Shown: positions 1-4,824 of the stretch, one piece after another
Layout of the letters: every line of letters begins with the position of its first letter
Numbering within the stretch: the stretch's first letter is position 1
From: Alphaproteobacteria bacterium
Lineage (GTDB): Bacteria > Pseudomonadota > Alphaproteobacteria > UBA2136 > UBA6156
DNA: 6,156 bases
Reading direction: 5' to 3'
Assembly (NCBI GenBank): GCA_027490875.1
Contig: JAIXXE010000076.1
Coordinates: 1-6,156, forward strand
Notes under the pieces: model-generated
What the model saw: only the letters and a program-made list of their open reading frames with translations
Told to the model about the DNA's origin: nothing
Databases searched by the model: none
Program-made: the position numbers and the translations under genes

Positions 1-220
1 TGTTGGTCTTGTGCAACTGCCGCCCCTTGGGCCAGCTTGTAAACTTGCTGCAGCTTGCTTCAAAGGCCTGAAACAGGGCGATGTCGGTGGCGCCGAAGGG
101 CGGGTAATCCCACGTGCGTTTGTGTGCCTCGCTGGCATGGGCGGGGGCCAACAGGGCGCACCAGCAAGCCACCAGCAACACCGCGAGACGGGCCAAAGGG
201 CGAGAGGGTTCAGCAGACAT
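1..220 (-). CDS. Exported protein of unknown function, N-terminal part (runs off the left edge)
   Basis: Reading the minus strand from the ATG at 218-220 gives 73 uninterrupted codons to the window edge. The start is MSAEPSRPLARLAVLLVACW, and a hydrophobic core follows to about residue 25. The sequence then reads APAHA-SEAH, a typical signal peptidase I site after residue 29. The mature part contains WDYPPFG, then DIALFQAFEASC near residues 45-56, and a few charged residues. The protein is therefore probably periplasmic or otherwise exported. An in-frame TAA lies 18 bases upstream, so no earlier start is possible. The bases before the ATG are almost all C and T, with no ribosome-binding sequence. 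A good promoter lies at 249-277. I do not recognise the family. The 'AF..SC' stretch faintly recalls the N-terminus of MltA-type lytic transglycosylases, but too little is visible to name it. Confidence 0.72.
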   Translation of the reverse strand, partial: MSAEPSRPLARLAVLLVACWCALLAPAHASEAHKRTWDYPPFGATDIALFQAFEASCSKFTSWPKGRQLHKTN

Positions 221-248
221 GGGGGAGGGGTTTTGTTACGTTGGCTGC

Positions 249-277
249 TTTATAAGCTGGCAGGAGCGGTTTGGCAA
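249..277 (-). promoter_or_regulatory. Sigma70-like promoter for the exported-protein gene
   Basis: On the minus strand, TTGCCA (277-272; five of six match the -35 consensus) is followed by exactly 17 bases and then TATAAA (254-249; five of six match the -10 consensus). The expected start of transcription is near 242, giving an untranslated leader of about 22 bases before the ATG at 220. Spacing and both boxes are close to ideal, but this is prediction only. Confidence 0.6.
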
Positions 278-285
278 GAGAAAGT

Positions 286-313
286 TTTTCAATACTTAAC
301 AGTACTTTAGAAT
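286..313 (+). promoter_or_regulatory. Possible promoter for the small membrane protein gene
   Basis: TTTTCA (286-291; four of six) is followed by 16 bases and TAGAAT (308-313; five of six). It points right and stands back to back with the promoter at 249-277, with only 8 bases between the two -35 boxes. The predicted start near 320 would give a leader of about 100 bases before the ATG at 424. This is weaker than the leftward promoter. Confidence 0.35.
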
Positions 314-321
314 GATAAAGG

Positions 322-353
322 CAAGAGCTCTCTTGTACCAGTTGTGGCGCCAC
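322..353. repeat. Two small inverted repeats in the leader of the 88-residue protein gene
   Basis: CAAGAG-CT-CTCTTG at 322-335 is a perfect 6-base inverted repeat with a 2-base centre. GTGGCGCCAC at 344-353 is a perfect 10-base palindrome. The first lies at about +3 to +16 of the transcript predicted from the promoter at 286-313, a position where a repressor could bind. Nothing shows that either is a true operator, and short palindromes do arise by chance. Confidence 0.3.
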
Positions 354-423
354 TTTCTGCTTGCGAGGGGCGCAAAAAGCCTCTAAGCACTTTGTTCAGG
401 TCTACAGTTACCAGGAGAAATCT

Positions 424-690
424 ATGACCCTTTTAAACATAATCGCGGCGGGCTTCGGCTTCGACGCAAAGGATAAAGCGCCACCCCAGGCTGTCTTGGG
501 GGCCGCTTTACACTTCGCCATGTTTGTAGGTTTGGTCGTGCTTGCGCACTTCCTCTACAACTCTATGGAAAGCCTGACGCCCACACCGTTGTCTGTATCC
601 TTGGTCCTCGGCATCTGCGCCTTGACCCTCTTTTTGGTGCTGGATTTCACCATGAAGGTCGTGCGGTACATCAGGCAGAATACGCCCTGA
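424..690 (+). CDS. Small two-helix inner-membrane protein, unknown function
   Basis: This 88-residue protein has two clear hydrophobic segments, at about residues 23-44 and 56-75, joined by a short polar loop (NSMESLTPTP). The C-terminal tail carries K78, R81 and R84, which by the positive-inside rule puts both ends in the cytoplasm. A non-cleaved membrane anchor is more likely than a signal peptide. The ATG at 424 is preceded by a good ribosome-binding sequence, AGGAGA at 413-418, so I prefer it to the in-frame TTG at 361. The gene is monocistronic: it has its own upstream promoter candidate, and a strong terminator begins 20 bases after its stop. Phe is mostly TTC and AGG is used for Arg, unlike the flanking genes. 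I do not recognise a family. Two-helix proteins of this size include holin-like and small stress proteins, but no motif supports either. Confidence 0.75.
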   Translation: MTLLNIIAAGFGFDAKDKAPPQAVLGAALHFAMFVGLVVLAHFLYNSMESLTPTPLSVSLVLGICALTLFLVLDFTMKVVRYIRQNTP

Positions 691-709
691 ACGCGCCAGC
701 CCTGTGCGT

Positions 710-745
710 CGAGAGTAGCCCGTTCGCGGGCTATTTCTCGTTTTT
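710..745 (+). terminator. Intrinsic terminator with TTCG loop
   Basis: The hairpin is CGAGA, an unpaired G, TAGCCCG, loop TTCG, CGGGCTA, two unpaired T, TCTCG, with TTTTT at 741-745. The inner stem is 7 perfect pairs and the outer stem 5. It ends transcription of the 88-residue membrane protein gene. The T-run overlaps the tsaD stop codon (744-746, on the other strand). Read leftward, the same hairpin forms just after tsaD but has no T-run, so it is not a standard terminator for tsaD. Confidence 0.88.
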
Positions 746-1778
746 AGGCCCCTTCGAGCGGCCAGCGCGGGTGCAACGGGGCGCTTAGGCCGCCGCCGTC
801 GGGCAGGCCGTGTTGCAGGCGCAGCCCGGCGGCGTAGGCAATCATGGCGGCGTTGTCGGTACAGAGTTCCAGCGGCGTGGCCGTAAACGTCACGCCCTGT
901 TGCTGGCACACCTTTGCCAAGGCGGCACGGATGGTGTTGTTGGCGGCCACGCCGCCTGCCACCACGGCCTGCTTAAGGCCTGTGTGGTGCAGCGCCAAGG
1001 CCAGCTTGTTGGCCAACACGGTGGCGATGGTGGCCTCAAGGCTGGCAGCCACATCGGCGGCTGTATAGTGCCCGCTGCCCACCGCTTGCCGTGCTGCCGT
1101 TTTAAGGCCAGAAAAGGAAAAATCTAGGTCATTCGCCGTTTTGGGTAAGGGCAGGGGCACGGCCTGCGGGTTGCCCGTGGTTGCCAGTGTCGCCAAGTTT
1201 GGCCCCGCCGGATGCGACAGGTTTAACAGCGCGCCGACCTTATCGAAGCATTCGCCCGCCGCATCGTCGTGGGTGGTGCCGAGCAGTCGGTAACTGCCCA
1301 CCGCATTTACCTGCAGCAACTGCGTATGGCCGCCAGTGACCAGCAACAGCAGGTAGGGTTGATGCTGGGTTAAAAAAGCCGTGGCCAGTAGGCCATCGGG
1401 TGCCAGCAGGGGCGAGAGCGCATGGCCTTCCATATGGTTGGTGGCCAAAAAGGGCTTGTCCAAGGCCAGCGCCAGCGTCTTGCCAAAGCTCGCACCCATC
1501 GCCAACGCGGTGGTTAGCCCCGGGCCGGTGGTGGTGGCAATGGCGTGAATGTGTTGGAACGATAAACCCGCCGCTGCCATGGTGGATTCGGCCAGGGCCT
1601 TTAGGTGTACTTGGTGGGCGCGGCTGGCCAGCTCGGGCACAATCCCGCCGTACTTGGCGTGCTCGGCGGCTTGGGTGTAGCGGGCCTGCCCCGCAATGGT
1701 GCCACGGCCATCGGGCGCCAGTGTTACCACCGCGGTGGCGGTATCGTCGGCCGAGGTCTCTATTGCCAAAATATGCAT
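744..1778 (-). CDS. tsaD: tRNA threonylcarbamoyladenosine (t6A) transferase subunit TsaD
   Basis: TsaD acts in the cytoplasm with TsaB and TsaE. It transfers the threonylcarbamoyl group from the TsaC-made adenylate to A37 of tRNAs that read ANN codons. The protein is 344 residues, normal for the family. Motifs in order: IETSADD (7-12, usually IETSCDD, so the Cys is Ala here); YGGIVPELASRAH (43-55); TGPGL (84-88); the metal-binding HMEGH (H115, H119); LLVTGGHT; DDAAGECFDK (171-180); FSFSGLKTA (220-228); GGVAAN (275-280); and CTDNAAM (306-312), where D308 is the third metal ligand. The ATG at 1778 is chosen because MHILAIETS matches the family start; the open frame runs back to 1886 without homology. 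No ribosome-binding sequence precedes it. A promoter at 1785-1813 would start transcription at this ATG, so the mRNA may be leaderless. No other gene shares its transcript within the window. Confidence 0.97.
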   Translation of the reverse strand: MHILAIETSADDTATAVVTLAPDGRGTIAGQARYTQAAEHAKYGGIVPELASRAHQVHLKALAESTMAAAGLSFQHIHAIATTTGPGLTTALAMGASFGKTLALALDKPFLATNHMEGHALSPLLAPDGLLATAFLTQHQPYLLLLVTGGHTQLLQVNAVGSYRLLGTTHDDAAGECFDKVGALLNLSHPAGPNLATLATTGNPQAVPLPLPKTANDLDFSFSGLKTAARQAVGSGHYTAADVAASLEATIATVLANKLALALHHTGLKQAVVAGGVAANNTIRAALAKVCQQQGVTFTATPLELCTDNAAMIAYAAGLRLQHGLPDGGGLSAPLHPRWPLEGA

Positions 1779-1792
1779 GAAAGGTTTATAGA
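1763..1792 (+). promoter_or_regulatory. Promoter for the 115-residue protein gene, inside the tsaD start
   Basis: TTGCCA (1763-1768; five of six) is followed by 18 bases and TATAGA (1787-1792; four of six). The predicted start near 1799 gives a leader of about 28 bases that contains the GGGAGG ribosome-binding sequence at 1816-1821. The -35 box lies within the first codons of tsaD. The -10 box shares four bases with the leftward -10 of tsaD. Confidence 0.42.
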
Positions 1793-1813
1793 TGGCCATC
1801 TCCAACATGTCCA
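1785..1813 (-). promoter_or_regulatory. Promoter for tsaD, predicted to give a leaderless mRNA
   Basis: On the minus strand, TGGACA (1813-1808; five of six) is followed by exactly 17 bases and TATAAA (1790-1785; five of six). Only six bases (CCTTTC) separate the -10 box from the tsaD ATG, so the usual start point, seven bases downstream, is the A of the ATG itself at 1778. This explains why tsaD has no ribosome-binding sequence. It is a prediction from sequence only. Confidence 0.5.
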
Positions 1814-1826
1814 CTGGGAGGATACA

Positions 1827-2174
1827 ATGGACAGAATTTCCCTTTTTAGACGCATCCAAGGCTTCAATGCCGAGGATCCGAATCATGTCGAAGAACTTGC
1901 GGCTGATATAAGGCGCTTCGCGAGTCGTATGTGGTTCCGCTTCGCGGTTTCCGCCCAGATGTCGCCAGCTGAGATTGAAGCGTTGGTAACGCGTGCTACC
2001 ACGCTCTTTACCGGCTTGAAGTACGACCTATATGTACCGCTGGATTTGTTCGAACAAATCTTACGGAGATGCCTTCAGGACGAAAAACAGTGGCATGATG
2101 ATTTCCATGCCTCATGGCGTAGAACCTTCGTTCGGCGTCCGGGCAGCCCTTACAATGCCGGGGCGAGCGGCTGA
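1827..2174 (+). CDS. Hypothetical 115-residue soluble protein
   Basis: The ATG at 1827 has an excellent ribosome-binding sequence, GGGAGG, ending five bases upstream. The frame is open further back to 1605, but that part is only the mirror of tsaD. The protein begins MDRISLFRRIQGF. It is rich in charged and aromatic residues (three Trp, nine Phe), has no membrane segment or signal peptide, and looks mostly helical. A distinctive stretch, LKYDLYVPLDLFEQILRRCL, spans residues 64-83. Five of its 14 Arg codons are AGA or AGG and seven of nine Phe codons are TTC, both unlike its neighbours. It diverges from tsaD, with 48 bases between them, and its last seven codons plus stop overlap the mutM 3' end. 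I do not recognise a family. The strong ribosome-binding sequence, promoter candidate and open frame outside any antisense gene (1827-2149) argue that it is real. Confidence 0.7.
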   Translation: MDRISLFRRIQGFNAEDPNHVEELAADIRRFASRMWFRFAVSAQMSPAEIEALVTRATTLFTGLKYDLYVPLDLFEQILRRCLQDEKQWHDDFHASWRRTFVRRPGSPYNAGASG

Positions 2175-3019
2175 CACACGGGGCACCAGTAGGTGCTGCG
2201 TTGGGCCTGTACACTGTGCTGGATGACCGTACCGCAGACGCGGCATGGCTCTCCGGCACGGTCGTACACCATAAACTCATCCTGAAAATGCCCTGTCTCG
2301 CCGCTGGGGTGCCTGAAGTCGCGTAGCGTGCTGCCGCCCGTTGCCAAGGCGTGATGGAGCACGGCTTTCATCGCTTTGGCCAAACGCCCGCACTGGTTCA
2401 GGCTTAACCGATTGGCGGGAATTGTGGGGTGCAGCCCCGCCATAAACAAACTTTCCGACGCATAGATATTCCCAATCCCCACCACGACGGCGGGGTTCAT
2501 CAAGGTGGGCTTAAGCGCCGTGGTGCGGCTGCGCAGCGCCGCGTGCAGGGCAACGCCCGTAAAGGCCTCTGTTAACGGTTCAGGCCCAAGGTTGGCCAGC
2601 AAGGGGTGGGTGGCCAAGGTGTTGGTGGGTAGATGCAACAACAGCCCAAAACGACGTGGGTCGTTGTAGCGCAGCTCGGCCGTTGGGGTGGTAAGAATGG
2701 CATGGTCGTGTTTGGCCAAAGGCGGGTGCGGGTACTGGCTAAGCGGTGCCGCTACTTGCCCAATACCACCGTGCGGAAAGACCGAAAAACGGCCGCTCAT
2801 GCCCAAGTGAATCAGCAGCGTGGTGGCGTCATCGAGCATCGCGAGCAGATACTTCGCCCGACGCGTGAGTTCCAGCACAGTGCGGCCCTGCAAGCTGGCG
2901 GCTGGCGGGGTAGGTTGCCGCAGTTTGGGCGCGCGGATGGTGACCTGCTGCAACGTTTGGCCCACCAAAAAAGGGGCCAGCGCAAGGCGGGTGGTTTCAA
3001 CTTCAGGAAGTTCGGGCAT
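2150..3019 (-). CDS. mutM: Formamidopyrimidine-DNA glycosylase (Fpg/MutM)
   Basis: This bifunctional base-excision repair enzyme removes oxidised purines such as 8-oxoguanine and FaPy lesions and then cuts the abasic strand by beta/delta elimination. Its 289 residues are slightly longer than the usual 270 or so. The N-terminus is MPELPEVET: after Met removal, Pro becomes the catalytic nucleophile and the next Glu is also catalytic, which fixes the start at 3019. Other motifs: catalytic Lys in RRAKYL (K56); HLGMSGRF (71-78); YNDPRRFG (118-125); the helix-two-turn-helix region around VVVGIGNIYASESLF (178-192); and a complete C-terminal zinc finger, C259-x2-C262-x16-C279-x2-C282, with the lesion-reading R274. 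All key residues are present. No ribosome-binding sequence precedes the ATG, and I see no convincing promoter in the 83-base gap. The gene diverges from the TimA-like gene and converges on the 115-residue gene. Confidence 0.97.
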   Translation of the reverse strand: MPELPEVETTRLALAPFLVGQTLQQVTIRAPKLRQPTPPAASLQGRTVLELTRRAKYLLAMLDDATTLLIHLGMSGRFSVFPHGGIGQVAAPLSQYPHPPLAKHDHAILTTPTAELRYNDPRRFGLLLHLPTNTLATHPLLANLGPEPLTEAFTGVALHAALRSRTTALKPTLMNPAVVVGIGNIYASESLFMAGLHPTIPANRLSLNQCGRLAKAMKAVLHHALATGGSTLRDFRHPSGETGHFQDEFMVYDRAGEPCRVCGTVIQHSVQAQRSTYWCPVCQPLAPAL

Positions 3020-3044
3020 ACGCTAAGCAGTAAACGAGCAAAGG

Positions 3045-3076
3045 CCTTGGCGCAAGGTGCCGAAGTAGGCTATGGT
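3045..3076 (+). promoter_or_regulatory. Possible promoter of the timA-gpsA operon, with a small inverted repeat
   Basis: TTGGCG (3047-3052; four of six) is followed by 18 bases and TATGGT (3071-3076; four of six). The predicted start near 3083 leaves a 20-base leader containing AAGGAAAG at 3087-3094, the ribosome-binding sequence of the next gene. An inverted repeat, CCTTG-GCG-CAAGG (3045-3057), covers the -35 box and could be a regulator site shared with mutM. Both boxes are only moderate. Confidence 0.33.
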
Positions 3077-3102
3077 GGCTTCACTTAAGGAAAGAATAAC
3101 CC

Positions 3103-3810
3103 ATGGCTTGGCTAGATTTACTGATTGTAGGCGTGGTGTTGGCCGTGGTGGTAAGCCGTTTTATGAAGTTTAACCTGCCAACCGATACCCGCGACGCCGC
3201 CACCCGCAAGGCCGATTTTGAACGCCTGTTTGGTCGCCGTAAGGCTGCCCGTGAGGCGACCCGCGACGCTACCCGTGACTTGGCCGAGCCCACAGAAGCC
3301 ACCACCCCCTTTGATGAAGCCGACGGCCTGATGGAACCCGTGGCCGAACAACAGGCCCCCGCACGCGGGCGCCGCAAGGCCGCACTGGCCCCACGCGATG
3401 TGGCCCACCTTGAAGGGGTTGACCAAATCAAGGCGCTCGACCCGGGCTTTGACCATGCCGATTTTCTGGCGGGCTCGATTGCCGCCTATCAGTATTTTTA
3501 CGAGTGCTACAACGCGCGCGACCAAGAAGGCGTGATTAACCTGTGTGGCCCGCAGTTTGAGCAGGAGGTGATGGCGGAATGGGAAGATAACCCCGCCAAG
3601 ATATTGGTGGAAGCCGAGCCCAAAGCCACGCTGCTGGGGGCCCGCCTGAATGGCCGTACGGCCATACTGGAGGTAGCCTTTACCGCCACTCACCGCGTTG
3701 GCAAAGCCGCCCCACGGGCGGTGCGGAGCCGTTGGGTATTTGCCCGCGCGCTCGGTAGCCCCGACCCTAACTGGGAGTTGCAAACCATTCAGCCGCAGGC
3801 CGATGCCTAA
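3103..3810 (+). CDS. TimA/Tim44-domain inner-membrane protein
   Basis: The protein has 235 residues. One N-terminal hydrophobic anchor (about 4-20, DLLIVGVVLAVVVSRF) is followed by a charged, low-complexity linker (about 25-105) with a short internal repeat (EATRDATRD). A C-terminal Tim44-like domain (about 107-232) begins IKALDPGFDHADFLAG and continues AYQYFYECYNARDQEGVINLC. It ends RSRWVFARALGSPDPNWELQ, the family's typical W-x-F-x-R...dPnW close. Tim44 in mitochondria tethers Hsp70 to the import channel. The bacterial homologue is a membrane-associated protein of unclear role, not part of an import motor. The ATG at 3103 has AAGGAAAG nine bases upstream. All eleven Phe codons are TTT. It is probably the first gene of the operon, 15 bases ahead of gpsA. 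Family assignment is firm; function is not. Confidence 0.88.
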   Translation: MAWLDLLIVGVVLAVVVSRFMKFNLPTDTRDAATRKADFERLFGRRKAAREATRDATRDLAEPTEATTPFDEADGLMEPVAEQQAPARGRRKAALAPRDVAHLEGVDQIKALDPGFDHADFLAGSIAAYQYFYECYNARDQEGVINLCGPQFEQEVMAEWEDNPAKILVEAEPKATLLGARLNGRTAILEVAFTATHRVGKAAPRAVRSRWVFARALGSPDPNWELQTIQPQADA

Positions 3811-3825
3811 GGCGGGAATGATTGC

Positions 3826-4824
3826 ATGAAAGCGGTTACGCCCTGTGTGGTGTTAGGCGGTGGTGCTTGGGGCACGGCTTTGGCCAACACCTTGGCCTAT
3901 GCTGGCAGCCCCGTGGTGGTGTGGGACCGCGACCCCTTGGTGGTGGATGACCTGCAGCGCCACCATCGTAACCGCAAACGCTACCCCAACGAACAGGTGC
4001 ACGAAGCCGTGCGCGGTAGCCTTGACCTGGTGGCCAGTGTGCAGGCAGCGCGCTTGGTGATCATTGCCCTCCCCAGCAACGTGAATGATGACTACGCCAC
4101 ACGGCTGGCCCATGTGCTGGGGCCGCAGCACGTGTTGGTGATTGCAGCCAAGGGGTTTCGGGAACGCGACGGCGCCTTGTTAAGTCGGGTGTGGTCCGAA
4201 GCAGTGCCGCAATGCCCGCAGGTGATTTTAACCGGCCCGACCTTTGCCGCCGAACTGATGCAGCAGCAGCTTACGGCCTGCCTGCTGGCGGGGCCCGATG
4301 CTACCTTGCGGGCTGAAGTGGCCGAGGCCTTTGCCACCCCGTGGTTTCGGCTTTACGAAGGCGACGATATGGTGGGGGCACAGGTGGGCGGTGCGCTTAA
4401 AAACGTCTTGGCCATTTTGGCTGGGATGGTGGAAGGCTTGCAGCTTGGGCACAATGCGCGGGCCACGTTGCTAACCCGTGGGCTGGCTGAAATGGCCAAA
4501 CTGGCCCATGCAATGGGCGGGCGTGAACAGACTCTGTACGGCCTTGCAGGGATGGGCGACCTGCTGCTGACGGCGACCAGCCAGCTTTCCCGCAACTACC
4601 GCTTTGGGCAGTTGGTGGGTAAGGGCGTGCCGATGGCCGAAGCACGGCTTAAACTCGGCACAGTGGAAGGGGTTTTGGCCGCCCGCATTGCCACCGTGCA
4701 GGCCCAAAGCCTGGGCGTAGAATTGGCCATTATTGCCGCGATGGACGGCGTGCTGCACGGCGATGTGGCCCCCTTGCAAGCATTGGAGTACCTGATGATG
4801 AGGCCGCGCGAACATGAGTTTTAG
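3826..4824 (+). CDS. gpsA: Glycerol-3-phosphate dehydrogenase [NAD(P)+]
   Basis: GpsA reduces dihydroxyacetone phosphate to sn-glycerol 3-phosphate in the cytoplasm, supplying the backbone for phospholipid synthesis. Its 332 residues are typical. The N-terminal Rossmann fold has the NAD(P) loop LGGGAWGTALAN (10-21), followed by IALPSN (80-85), catalytic AAKG (K109) and TGPTFAAEL (136-144). The helical C-terminal domain carries GGALKN (188-193, catalytic K192), GHNARATLLTRGLAEM (208-223), GLAGMGDLLLT (239-249, D245), SRN (255-257) and GTVEGVLAA (278-286). The usual GDLxLTC-S is GDLLLTATS here, and the usual VGxE before GGALKN is VGAQ; both seem conservative. The ATG at 3826 follows GGCGGGA at 3811-3817, and the gap to the preceding stop is 15 bases. 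The 3' end overlaps the next gene by 11 bases. Confidence 0.97.
   Translation: MKAVTPCVVLGGGAWGTALANTLAYAGSPVVVWDRDPLVVDDLQRHHRNRKRYPNEQVHEAVRGSLDLVASVQAARLVIIALPSNVNDDYATRLAHVLGPQHVLVIAAKGFRERDGALLSRVWSEAVPQCPQVILTGPTFAAELMQQQLTACLLAGPDATLRAEVAEAFATPWFRLYEGDDMVGAQVGGALKNVLAILAGMVEGLQLGHNARATLLTRGLAEMAKLAHAMGGREQTLYGLAGMGDLLLTATSQLSRNYRFGQLVGKGVPMAEARLKLGTVEGVLAARIATVQAQSLGVELAIIAAMDGVLHGDVAPLQALEYLMMRPREHEF

Noticed and set aside
11..310. A 99-codon plus-strand open frame at the left edge.
   Set aside because: It overlaps the opposite-strand gene that has a convincing signal peptide and promoter, and it starts with no ribosome-binding site.
361..423. A TTG start at 361 that would add 21 residues to the 88-residue membrane protein.
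   Set aside because: It lacks a ribosome-binding sequence, whereas the ATG at 424 has AGGAGA at the right distance.
1605..1826. A longer start for the 115-residue protein, at 1605.
   Set aside because: The added residues are only the antisense of tsaD, while the ATG at 1827 has an excellent GGGAGG five bases upstream.
1779..1886. A 36-residue N-terminal extension of tsaD starting at 1886.
   Set aside because: TsaD proteins begin at the MxILxIETS motif; the extension lies antisense to the 115-residue gene and over the likely promoter.
3118..3783. A 221-codon open frame on the minus strand opposite the TimA-like gene.
   Set aside because: The Tim44-like domain on the plus strand is clear; the mirror frame is low-complexity with no family resemblance.
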